7,748 bases of DNA from Acidimicrobiia bacterium (GTDB lineage: Bacteria > Actinomycetota > Acidimicrobiia > Spongiisociales > UBA5794). The position numbers and the translations under genes are program-made. Location of the stretch: positions 1 through 7,748 of the forward strand of contig JABDMN010000154.1 of assembly GCA_013001485.1 (NCBI GenBank), given 5' to 3'. Positions 1 to 6,147 of the stretch are shown in pieces (the stretch's first letter is position 1; every line of letters starts with the position of its first letter). The notes under the pieces are model-generated. The model was not told the DNA's origin and made no database searches. It saw only the letters and a list, made by a program, of their open reading frames with translations.

Positions 1-1010
1 GGGCGGTTGTGGCAATCCATGCAATCGAAGACCCGCACCTCGGTGTCCGGGTCATCGGGATCGGGGTACTCGGCGTCCGAATCGGCATACACGCGCACCT
101 CGCCCGTGTCGGGATTCGTGGCCCGCACCCAGGGGATCTCCTCGCGCTGCTCATCGGTGGAGATGTACTCCACCTCGATGTCACTGAGCATGTGCCAATG
201 GATTCCTTCCAGCTCACCCGTACGTGGGTTGCCGCCGCCCACATTCACCAGGAGGCTGATCGTCCATGGCGAGTTGTCTTCGTCTGTCGTGAAGTAGGTG
301 CGATTCGTGAGCTTCTGACCGAAGAACTGTTCTGGCCAATGACACCCCTCACAGGTCTGCTGGGCCGGGCGCAGGGATTCGACTGGCGTCTTGATGGGTC
401 GGTCGAAGCTGTTGGTTGCGGTGGCGACGAGCTGGCGGATCCCGTCGATCTTCGACTTGACCCAGAACGAGCCGCCGGGGCCGATGTGACAGTCGACACA
501 AGGCACCCTCGCATGAGGACCATTCGCATATGTGACGTTTTGCGGGTCCATCACGTGGCACGACTCCCCGCAGAACGAGACCGAGTCGGTGGCCTCGTAG
601 GCCTTGAATCCGCTCCAACCCACGATGGCGAGGAGAACGCCGGTCAACCCCAAGAAGAACCACAGGTTGCGCATGTACCGGGGATCCGACGGCTCGACCC
701 GCAACATGAACCGCACGTTCTCGCCCAGTTTTCGGGCCTTCCGAACCTGGATCCGGGCAGCAAAGGCGAAGAGGACGAGACCCACCGCGATGACCGCAGG
801 TGCCCCCACGAAGGTCACCAGCGAGCGGTACGGGTTCTCCCCAGGCAAAGCAATGTCCACGGCCGCCAGCACCACGAAGGCGAAAACTCCGGCAGCAATC
901 AGCGCACCGCCGACAGCCGCCATCGGGTGCCGATAGAGCGAGCGGGCTTCACGCTCGTCGAGGCGCGCGTCGTCGATCGGCCTATCCAGGTCGTCCGGAA
1001 GATCGTTCAC
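1..1010 (-). CDS. NapC/NirT-type multiheme cytochrome c, membrane-anchored (3' part beyond window)
   Basis: Translation of the minus strand is open from a GTG at 1010 to the left window edge (336 full codons, no stop), so the C-terminus is missing. An SD-like GAGG and GAGGG lie just upstream of the GTG. Three hydrophobic segments are visible at about residues 33-53, 63-85 and 116-136; the third is followed directly by the heme domain, as in NapC/NirT/NrfH quinol dehydrogenases. Four heme attachment motifs are seen: CGESCH (147-152, a CX3CH form), CVDCH (171-175), CEGCH (220-224) and CMDCH (330-334). The stretch around hemes 1 and 2 (FCGESCHVMDP, then GPHARVPCVDCHIGPG) and the CHWPEQFFG after heme 3 resemble the long NapC-like cytochromes of metal reducers such as ImcH (recalled family knowledge, not searched). 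Likely role (inference): passing electrons from membrane quinol to periplasmic or extracytoplasmic acceptors. The two extra N-terminal TM helices go beyond the usual single anchor. The class is well supported; the electron acceptor is unknown. Confidence 0.88.
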   Translation of the reverse strand, partial: MNDLPDDLDRPIDDARLDEREARSLYRHPMAAVGGALIAAGVFAFVVLAAVDIALPGENPYRSLVTFVGAPAVIAVGLVLFAFAARIQVRKARKLGENVRFMLRVEPSDPRYMRNLWFFLGLTGVLLAIVGWSGFKAYEATDSVSFCGESCHVMDPQNVTYANGPHARVPCVDCHIGPGGSFWVKSKIDGIRQLVATATNSFDRPIKTPVESLRPAQQTCEGCHWPEQFFGQKLTNRTYFTTDEDNSPWTISLLVNVGGGNPRTGELEGIHWHMLSDIEVEYISTDEQREEIPWVRATNPDTGEVRVYADSDAEYPDPDDPDTEVRVFDCMDCHNR

Positions 1011-1034
1011 GCCGTACCTCGCTCCCTCGAAACG

Positions 1035-1040
1035 AACATA
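1035..1040 (-). promoter_or_regulatory. possible -10 box of the cytochrome gene
   Basis: On the minus strand the hexamer TATGTT lies 24 bases before the GTG start, leaving room for a short leader that holds the SD sequence. No convincing -35 hexamer is visible. Weak, motif-based call. Confidence 0.3.
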
Positions 1041-1074
1041 TCGACGGTGCCCGAGCCGAGGTAGGGCCGAGATA

Positions 1075-1087
1075 CCCCCATTGGGGG
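1075..1087. promoter_or_regulatory. perfect palindrome CCCCCA-T-TGGGGG between divergent genes
   Basis: Six-base perfect arms around a single central base lie between the divergent cytochrome gene and pgpA, about 35 bases upstream of the possible cytochrome -10 box. A loop of one base cannot form a hairpin, so a protein-binding site is more likely than a terminator. C-tract/G-tract palindromes next to TA (here GATACCCCC) recall operators of the CsoR/RcnR metal-sensor family; that likeness is only suggestive, and no such regulator is in the window. Confidence 0.35.
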
Positions 1088-1152
1088 GCACGGTGACCCG
1101 CATCACCATCGGAGCGCGACACATGCTGACTCCGCGACTTCGGACGATGGCC

Positions 1153-1158
1153 TAGCCT
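1153..1158 (+). promoter_or_regulatory. -10 box (TAGCCT) of pgpA, probably leaderless
   Basis: TAGCCT fits TANNNT and ends 8 bases before the ATG at 1167, so the expected transcription start falls on or within a base or two of the start codon. No SD sequence precedes the ATG, which agrees with a leaderless mRNA. The same spacing recurs at two other genes of this window. Confidence 0.45.
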
Positions 1159-1166
1159 CTCCGGCC

Positions 1167-1601
1167 ATGCGCTGGATCGCCTCGGTCGGTGGAGTCGGAC
1201 TGCTGCCCCAACGCCTGTGGGGGTCGGATGCGGGTGCGGGAACGGTCGGCGCCGCAGTGGCAGCGGTCGGCGCCTGGGCACTGTGGGACACGCCAATCTG
1301 GCTTCAGATCGTCGTAGCCGGCTCTGTCACTCTGCTGTCGCTGGCCACTACCCGTCGCTACGAAGGTACCGACCCCGGGTGGGTGTGCGTCGATGAGGCG
1401 GCGGGAGTCTTCGTGGCTTCGATCGGCCTCACCAGTTGGCCATGGTTGATCGCGTGGGTGGCGTTCCGAGCGTTCGACATCACCAAGTCACTGCCCGGGA
1501 TCCGTCAGGCAGAAGGGCTACCGGGCGGTATCACGGCGGATGACGTCGTCGCCGGGATCTATGCGCTGGCCGTGGGCTGGGCGGTTTCCCCGCTGTTGTA
1601 G
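1167..1601 (+). CDS. pgpA: phosphatidylglycerophosphatase A
   Basis: A 144-residue integral membrane enzyme expected to remove the terminal phosphate of phosphatidylglycerophosphate to give phosphatidylglycerol, a Mg-dependent step of anionic phospholipid synthesis at the inner face of the membrane. Family hallmarks visible: TDPGWVCVDEAAG (68-80) with the acidic pair D76-E77; FRAFDITKSLPGI (100-112), matching the family FRxFDxxKPxPI block; and GGITADDVVAGIYA (120-133) with the D125-D126 pair. Hydrophobic segments lie near 24-40, 44-60, 80-100 and 127-143. The length is slightly below that of typical PgpA (about 160-170), the N-terminus being compact. ATG at 1167 is chosen because a TANNNT box sits 8 bases upstream and the GVGLLP motif near the N-terminus fits the family. 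Its 3' end overlaps the convergent serA by 43 bases; the overlap covers its last conserved helix. Confidence 0.9.
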   Translation: MRWIASVGGVGLLPQRLWGSDAGAGTVGAAVAAVGAWALWDTPIWLQIVVAGSVTLLSLATTRRYEGTDPGWVCVDEAAGVFVASIGLTSWPWLIAWVAFRAFDITKSLPGIRQAEGLPGGITADDVVAGIYALAVGWAVSPLL

Positions 1602-3184
1602 CCAGGTAGCTCCAGGTACCGGGCAGCGACAATGCCTTCCAGAAGCATGAAGCCGTCGAGCTGCTCGTCATTGAGTGCCGCGTCCAGGCTCAAGCCCATC
1701 ATTGCCGCCTGCCCCTCGGGACTACGCCCCACGACCATGTCGGCAATGTTCACGCTGCACGATCCCAGGTAGGTGCCGACTCGGCCGATGACCCCGGGCA
1801 CGTCGTCGTTGCGGACGATCAGCATGTGCTCGGTCAGCGGCAGCTCGATCTCGTACCCATCGACCTCGGTGAGGACAGGACCCTTGCGTGCCATCACAGT
1901 GCCCGCAATGGTTCGCGCCACACCGTTGACCTCGCCGGTGACGACGACCATTGATTGGAAGTCAGCCGACTCGGACCGGCGCTCCTCAGTGATGACCACG
2001 CCTCGGGCCTCGGCCATCCGGGGCGCATTGACGTAGGTGACCGGTTCGTCGCTGATCGAGTCGAGCGCTCCGCGTAGTGCGGCGAGAGCGAGAGGCCGAG
2101 CCGAGAACTCGGCGAGCTTCCCCTGAGCACACACAGTCAGTTCGCCGGGAAGACCACGCCCGTGGCGGACGAAGATCCGGCCCAGGCTCTCCGCAACCGG
2201 AAGGAACGGTCGGATCTCTTCGGAGACTTCTGGGCCCATATCGAGGTTCACCGCAGACGAAACGAGGCCTCCTGCGAGCGCTTCCACGACCGCTATCGCG
2301 ACATCGGTGCCTGCCCGATCCTGGGCCTCCTGGGTCGATGCCCCGAGGTGTGGAGTGACCACGACCTGGCTCAGCTCGAACAAGGGACTCGCGGTGACCG
2401 GCTCGGAGGCAAACACATCGATGGCTGCACCGCCGAGGCGTCCCTCGCTCACTGCGCGGGCAACGGCGTCCTCATCGACGATGCCACCTCTCGCAACGTT
2501 GACCACCCGAGCCGATGGCTTCATCTTGGCGATGGCTTCGTCCGAGATCAGGTTCTCGGTCTCCCGGGTTCGCGGGAGGTGGACGGTGATGAAGTCGGCG
2601 GCTCCCAGCAGTGCATCGAGATCCATCAGCTCGACACCGAGGCGGCGGGCTCGCTCCTCTGATACATACGGGTCGTAGGCCGCGATGCGCATCCCGAATG
2701 CTGAGGCCCGCTGCGCGACGAGAGTCCCGATCCGGCCCATTCCGACGACACCCAGGGTCTTGCCGTTGAGCTCCATGCCCTTCAGCTTCTTGCGTTCCCA
2801 GCTTCCCCCGCGCAATGAGGCGTCGGCCTCGGGAACACGGCGAGCCTGGGCGAGGATCAACGCCATGGTGTGCTCAGCCGCCGAGATCGTGTTGGCATCC
2901 GGTGCGTTGACGACCATGACACCGGCCTCTGTGGCGGCATCGATATCGATGTTGTCGACACCTACCCCGGCGCGACCGACGACCTTGAGCTCGGGAGCGG
3001 CGGCGATCATCTCGGCATCGACAGCGGTGGCGGACCGAACCACCAGCGCATGGGCGTCACTGACGCGGCTCAACAGCTCGCTGCGATCGGCACCTTCGGC
3101 ACGATCGACGATGCATTCGCGCTCCAGAGCAGCGATACCGGCGTCGGCTATGGCCTCGGCGACAACGACCTTGGGCTTTGTCAT
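1559..3184 (-). CDS. serA: D-3-phosphoglycerate dehydrogenase (long, ASB + ACT form)
   Basis: First committed enzyme of serine synthesis: oxidises 3-phosphoglycerate to 3-phosphohydroxypyruvate with NAD+, in the cytosol. From the ATG at 3184 it has 541 residues, close to mycobacterial SerA (about 528). Seen in order: N-terminal substrate half with RAGVGVDNID (about 71-80); Rossmann motif GMGRIG (148-153) with the NAD-ribose Asp171 in AAYDPY; catalytic Arg232 (ARGGIVDE), Glu261 (FASEPV) and His279 (TPHLGAST); an ASB domain (about 320-445) typical of actinobacterial PGDH; and an ACT domain (about 452-526) with DDVPG and Asn479 where serine is expected to bind for feedback inhibition. ATG 3193 is an in-frame alternative adding MRP; MTKPKVVVAE is the more usual N-terminus, and a CATCAT hexamer 7 bases before 3184 could be its -10 box. 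After the normal ACT end (YLEL) there is an extra tail of about 15 residues whose codons run antisense into pgpA. Confidence 0.95.
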   Translation of the reverse strand: MTKPKVVVAEAIADAGIAALERECIVDRAEGADRSELLSRVSDAHALVVRSATAVDAEMIAAAPELKVVGRAGVGVDNIDIDAATEAGVMVVNAPDANTISAAEHTMALILAQARRVPEADASLRGGSWERKKLKGMELNGKTLGVVGMGRIGTLVAQRASAFGMRIAAYDPYVSEERARRLGVELMDLDALLGAADFITVHLPRTRETENLISDEAIAKMKPSARVVNVARGGIVDEDAVARAVSEGRLGGAAIDVFASEPVTASPLFELSQVVVTPHLGASTQEAQDRAGTDVAIAVVEALAGGLVSSAVNLDMGPEVSEEIRPFLPVAESLGRIFVRHGRGLPGELTVCAQGKLAEFSARPLALAALRGALDSISDEPVTYVNAPRMAEARGVVITEERRSESADFQSMVVVTGEVNGVARTIAGTVMARKGPVLTEVDGYEIELPLTEHMLIVRNDDVPGVIGRVGTYLGSCSVNIADMVVGRSPEGQAAMMGLSLDAALNDEQLDGFMLLEGIVAARYLELPGYNSGETAQPTASA

Positions 3185-3212
3185 AGGCCGCATGATGCCA
3201 GAGGTTGGGATC

Positions 3213-3229
3213 GGCTGAGCCGTTCAGCC
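3213..3229. promoter_or_regulatory. inverted repeat GGCTGA-N5-TCAGCC between serA and usp
   Basis: Six-base perfect arms around the loop GCCGT lie in the 101-base gap between the divergent serA and the universal stress gene, about 30 bases upstream of serA. It could be an operator for either gene or a chance hairpin; no T-run follows on either strand, so a terminator is unlikely. Confidence 0.25.
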
Positions 3230-3231
3230 CA

Positions 3232-3260
3232 TCGAGATCTCACCGCTGTGGGCGTAGTGT
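3232..3260 (+). promoter_or_regulatory. candidate promoter of the usp gene
   Basis: TCGAGA (3232-3237, 4 of 6 to TTGACA) and TAGTGT (3255-3260, fits TANNNT) are separated by 17 bases. The predicted start would leave a leader of about 20 bases that contains the strong SD of the gene. Motif-based only. Confidence 0.4.
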
Positions 3261-3273
3261 GGGTGCAGAGCCC

Positions 3274-3279
3274 GGGAGG
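3274..3279 (+). promoter_or_regulatory. ribosome binding site GGGAGG of the usp gene
   Basis: GGGAGG ends 6 bases before the ATG at 3286, which decides this start over the in-frame ATG at 3205. The extra codons from 3205 encode an atypical Arg/Ser/Pro-rich leader and would span the promoter. Confidence 0.75.
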
Positions 3280-3285
3280 TGTTGC

Positions 3286-3729
3286 ATGACCGTATGGGAT
3301 CCGAATTTGATCGTTGTCGGCGTCGACGGATCAGAAGCGAGCCAACACGCCGCATCGACGGCAGTCGAGATGGCACGCAGGTCAGGAGCCACGCTGCACC
3401 TGGTGACGGTGGTCCGCCCACCAGAGGGCTGGTGGGGCATCGTCGGTTCACCGCCAACACCGGCAGCTCTCACTGAGGCCCTCGAAGACGCCCAGAAGGA
3501 AATCCTCGACCGCGTGGTCGAACACCTCGACCTCGATGGCGTCAAGCATGAGACGGTCGAGGACATGGGAGATCCGGGTCGGGTCCTCGCCGCTTATTGC
3601 GAGGAACAGGACGCCGACCTTCTGGTCGTGGGCCGGCGAGGCGCGGGGTTCATCGAGCGGCTCGTGATTGGCTCCGTGGCCAACAAGGTGGTCAACGACG
3701 CACCGTGCCCGGTGCTGGTGATTCCCTAG
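3286..3729 (+). CDS. universal stress protein, UspA family, ATP-binding type
   Basis: A single-domain cytosolic Usp protein of 147 residues, the normal length for one domain. The N-terminal strand LIVVGVDGSEAS (8-19) carries the adenine-contacting Asp14. Near the C-terminus GRRGAGFIERLVIGS (116-130) fits the ATP-binding pattern G-2X-G-9X-G-S, so this is probably an ATP-binding Usp rather than a UspA-type non-binder. The last strand CPVLVIP is typical of the fold. Such proteins are usually dimers that respond to starvation, redox or other stress; the exact partner is not deducible. The gene stands alone with its own promoter and SD, divergent from serA and convergent with the tungstate operon. 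Its stop shares the tetranucleotide CTAG with the tupA stop on the other strand. Confidence 0.93.
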   Translation: MTVWDPNLIVVGVDGSEASQHAASTAVEMARRSGATLHLVTVVRPPEGWWGIVGSPPTPAALTEALEDAQKEILDRVVEHLDLDGVKHETVEDMGDPGRVLAAYCEEQDADLLVVGRRGAGFIERLVIGSVANKVVNDAPCPVLVIP

Positions 3730-4490
3730 CCGTCACCCTGGGCATCGACAGCGCCTCCGATTGTGAGGCTCGACGCCTCCGTGATCGCACTGCGTCCGTC
3801 GGTAGAGATCAGCCAATCCACCAGCTCGACGGCCTTGGCGGGAGCATCGTCACCGACGGTCGCCCGATACGGGTTCGCAAGCGTCTCGGGGCTCCAATAG
3901 ACGAGGTCGAGGCGGTCGGCCACGGCGATGATGGCCCCAAGCTCCGTGAGCGTGATGCCGTCGCGCTGATCGGTGATCTGCAGCGTGAAACCCATCCCCT
4001 GGCCTGTCTCCACGTACCACTCACCCTCAGGAGTCACGGCTGCGTCTGACCAAAGCCGCTGTTCGACCGCCGCGGTACCGGAGCCATCAGACCGAGACAC
4101 GAACGTGACTCCGTGGTCGGCGACCTCAGCCAGCAAGGCGTCGACGCTCAGCGATCGGAGCACCTCATCAGCGACGGAGGGGTCACCGGCGAACACGAAC
4201 GATGAGGAGAAGACGACGGCCGAGACGGCTTCGGGGTGATCGGCCAGGTACTCCGACTCCGCTTCGGGGTGATGGGTGATGGCGAGGTCTATCGCCCCGG
4301 CTTCGAGAAGAGACAGCAGCTCGCGGCTCGACCCGCCGACGACGGCGATGTCCACCGCTTCGTACCGGTCGGCCAGAGCGTCTGCGAACCCTGAGTCGAC
4401 GATCGTCGTACCGGCACCGACAACCAGCGTCGGTGACGACCCGCACCCGGTCAGCGCCACGAGGGCCACAACGACGAGCGCTCGCTTCAT
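3726..4490 (-). CDS. tupA: tungstate-binding lipoprotein of an ABC transporter
   Basis: Extracytoplasmic solute-binding protein, 254 residues, expected to capture tungstate and deliver it to TupB/TupC. The N-terminus MKRALVVVALVALTGC is a lipoprotein signal with lipobox LTGC (13-16), so the mature protein is anchored by Cys16. Ligand-site motifs of the TupA family are recognisable: GTTIVDSG (27-34) in place of the usual TTTSTQDSG, VSRSDGSGT (131-139) corresponding to the SRGDDSGT loop, and WYVETGQGMGFTL (158-170), which is diagnostic of TupA rather than ModA. The first loop differs from most TupA proteins (IV for ST), so ligand preference could differ. ATG 4490 overlaps the tupC stop in ATGA, implying translational coupling; a weak GAGGG lies about 13 bases upstream. 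Upstream in-frame codons to 4664 are the antisense or alternative frame of tupC and are excluded. It is the last gene of the operon. Confidence 0.9.
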   Translation of the reverse strand: MKRALVVVALVALTGCGSSPTLVVGAGTTIVDSGFADALADRYEAVDIAVVGGSSRELLSLLEAGAIDLAITHHPEAESEYLADHPEAVSAVVFSSSFVFAGDPSVADEVLRSLSVDALLAEVADHGVTFVSRSDGSGTAAVEQRLWSDAAVTPEGEWYVETGQGMGFTLQITDQRDGITLTELGAIIAVADRLDLVYWSPETLANPYRATVGDDAPAKAVELVDWLISTDGRSAITEASSLTIGGAVDAQGDG

Positions 4491-5455
4491 GGCGCCGCTA
4501 CGACCCTCACCGCCGCGGCCTTGACGGCCAGCGTGACGACGGCGCCGACCTCGAGGCTCATCGCCTCCATCGACCCAGGCGTGATGACCGCGGCGAACCG
4601 GTCCTCGACCACCACCTCGACGAGGATCCCGACAGGTCGCACCGACGTGATCGTGCCCGCCCATCGGTTGCGGGCAGATCCGGACGGAGCGTCGAAATCG
4701 GTGAAAACCGTGACCGTCTCTGCACCAAACAGCGCTCTCGCCGCATCGCCGGGCTCCAGGCCGGATCCAACGCCAGCGATTTCTACACCCTCGGCATCGA
4801 TGGTGACCAGACCGTCGTTCACCGAGCTGACGATGCCGGAAACGGCATTGGCGACGCCGACGACCGCGGCAACGTCGTCGTCGGCAGGAAGCGTGAACAC
4901 CTCGGACGGATCGCCGCTTTGGCGGATACTGCCGTCGATCATCACAGCCAGCTCCGAGGCCAGCGCAACCGCCACCTCTTGGTCGTGAGTGACGATGACT
5001 GCGCTGCGATGCTCAGTCGCTTCGACGATGGTGGAGAGGATCGTTGCGCGGTCTCGTCGGTCGATCGGGGCGGTGGGCTCGTCGAGGAGGACGAGACGGG
5101 CGTCGGTGGCAAGCGTCCGTGCCAGAGCGATGCGATGCCGCTCTCCGCCGCTGAGGCTGCGGGCTGAAACGTCCAGCTGGTTTCCAACGCCAAGTCGATT
5201 GGCGAGCTGCGTGGCTCGCTCGGCATCGGACACGCCGAGCATCAGGTTGGTGCGACCAGTCCCGCGGAACAGGTAGGGACGCTGCGGCAGATAGGCGATC
5301 CGCTCGGCCCGGTCGCCCGCAATCGCCCGCAGCAACGTCGTCTTCCCTGCTCCGTTGGGGCCGAAGACCACGAGGCGTTGTCCGGGCTCGACGTCGATGG
5401 GGTCGACGACGATCTCGAGGTCGCCGCGGCGGGTGGTGATGGGACCGATCTTCAT
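4487..5455 (-). CDS. tupC: tungstate ABC transporter ATP-binding protein with C-terminal TOBE/Mop repeats
   Basis: Cytosolic ATPase subunit, 322 residues, powering oxyanion import through TupB. All nucleotide-binding motifs are intact: Walker A GPNGAGKTT (32-40), Q-loop LPQRP (56-60), signature LSGGE (101-105), Walker B LVLLDEP (121-127) and H-loop His157. After the ATPase domain (to about 200) come two TOBE/Mop-like beta repeats, about 203-252 (NAVSGIV...) and 263-319 (NRWAGTI...), as in ModC and WtpC; many TupC proteins are shorter and lack them. In ModC-type transporters such domains bind oxyanion and inhibit transport when the metal is replete (family knowledge), so feedback control of this transporter is a reasonable inference. 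Start ATG 5455 overlaps the tupB stop in ATGA and has a good SD (AGGGAGG, 7 bases upstream). Confidence 0.92.
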   Translation of the reverse strand: MKIGPITTRRGDLEIVVDPIDVEPGQRLVVFGPNGAGKTTLLRAIAGDRAERIAYLPQRPYLFRGTGRTNLMLGVSDAERATQLANRLGVGNQLDVSARSLSGGERHRIALARTLATDARLVLLDEPTAPIDRRDRATILSTIVEATEHRSAVIVTHDQEVAVALASELAVMIDGSIRQSGDPSEVFTLPADDDVAAVVGVANAVSGIVSSVNDGLVTIDAEGVEIAGVGSGLEPGDAARALFGAETVTVFTDFDAPSGSARNRWAGTITSVRPVGILVEVVVEDRFAAVITPGSMEAMSLEVGAVVTLAVKAAAVRVVAAP

Positions 5456-6147
5456 GCCGGCGCCTCCCTCTGGAGCCTGATGAGAACGAGGTTCACGGCA
5501 AGGGCTATGCCGAGCAAGACGATGCCAAGAGCCAACGCCGCGCCGAACCTTGCCTGACGAGCTTCCTGAACGATTGCCGTCGTGAGAACCCTGGTCTCTC
5601 CCCGAATGTTGCCGCCCACCACCAGCACCGCCCCTACCTCGGCCAGAACCCGGCCAAACGCGGCGGCGACGGCAGCCGCCACCCCGGGCCAGGCCTCGCG
5701 CACGACGAGACGACCTCGAGCCGCGGCAGGGAGACGGAGGGCAGACAACTGGACATGAGCGTCAGGTGACAGGCTCCGTATCGCTGCGGCAGTGACACCG
5801 GCCGCGATTGGGATGGCAAGCAGCGTCTGGGCCGTGATCATCGCTGCTGGAGTGAACACAAGGTCGAGCGCGCCGACCGGCCCATCCCCCCACACGAGCA
5901 GAAGTACAACGAGACCGGCGAGGACTGGGGGGATCGCCATCCCGGTGTTTACGAGGGCCTGGGTGAAGGAACGCCCCCGGAACCGCCCGATGCCCAAGGC
6001 GACCCCCAGGGGGACACCAATCGCCGCACCGATGAGTGTGGCTGTGCCGGAAACGGCAAAGGTGAGGCCGATCACCTCCCATAGTTCGGACCCGGCGGAG
6101 GCGAAGAAGTCGGCGACGTCGCCGATCACTTCGCCCAGAAACTCCAT
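5452..6147 (-). CDS. tupB: tungstate ABC transporter permease
   Basis: Integral membrane channel subunit of 231 residues, usual for TupB. Hydrophobic segments are seen at about 25-52, 66-90, 97-122, 155-178 and 203-226. The cytoplasmic EAA-type loop, LSALRLPAAARGRLVVREAWPG (about 134-155), is where the ATPase couples. The downstream FGRVLAEVGAVLVVGGNIRG is characteristic of the TupB/ModB-like permeases. The start ATG directly follows the TAG of the upstream repeat protein (TAGATG) with no clear SD, so it is probably translated by termination-reinitiation. The assignment to tungstate rather than molybdate or sulfate rests mainly on the TupA encoded two genes downstream. Confidence 0.9.
   Translation of the reverse strand: MEFLGEVIGDVADFFASAGSELWEVIGLTFAVSGTATLIGAAIGVPLGVALGIGRFRGRSFTQALVNTGMAIPPVLAGLVVLLLVWGDGPVGALDLVFTPAAMITAQTLLAIPIAAGVTAAAIRSLSPDAHVQLSALRLPAAARGRLVVREAWPGVAAAVAAAFGRVLAEVGAVLVVGGNIRGETRVLTTAIVQEARQARFGAALALGIVLLGIALAVNLVLIRLQREAPA

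Noticed and set aside
9..1064. A 351-codon open frame on the plus strand
   Set aside because: It lies wholly opposite the cytochrome gene, whose minus-strand translation has four heme motifs and three TM helices. The plus-strand product is Arg/His/Pro-rich without recognisable motifs, a GC-driven shadow.
1075..1087. The G/C palindrome as a rho-independent terminator
   Set aside because: There is only one base between the arms and no T-run on either side, and it lies upstream of both flanking genes rather than downstream.
2162..2662. 166-codon plus-strand frame inside serA
   Set aside because: It is opposite the conserved NAD-binding and catalytic part of serA and shows no family motif; treated as a shadow.
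3205..3285. Extended start of the universal stress protein at 3205
   Set aside because: A strong SD fits ATG 3286, and the Usp fold begins right after it; the extra 27 residues are atypical.
4491..4664. Extended start of tupA at 4664
   Set aside because: The added residues are Arg/Gly-rich, overlap tupC in another frame, and would bury the lipoprotein signal sequence that starts at 4490.
4433..5167. 244-codon plus-strand frame inside tupC
   Set aside because: Antisense to the Walker and signature motifs of the ATPase; its Arg/Asp/His-rich sequence is typical of a GC-rich antisense frame.
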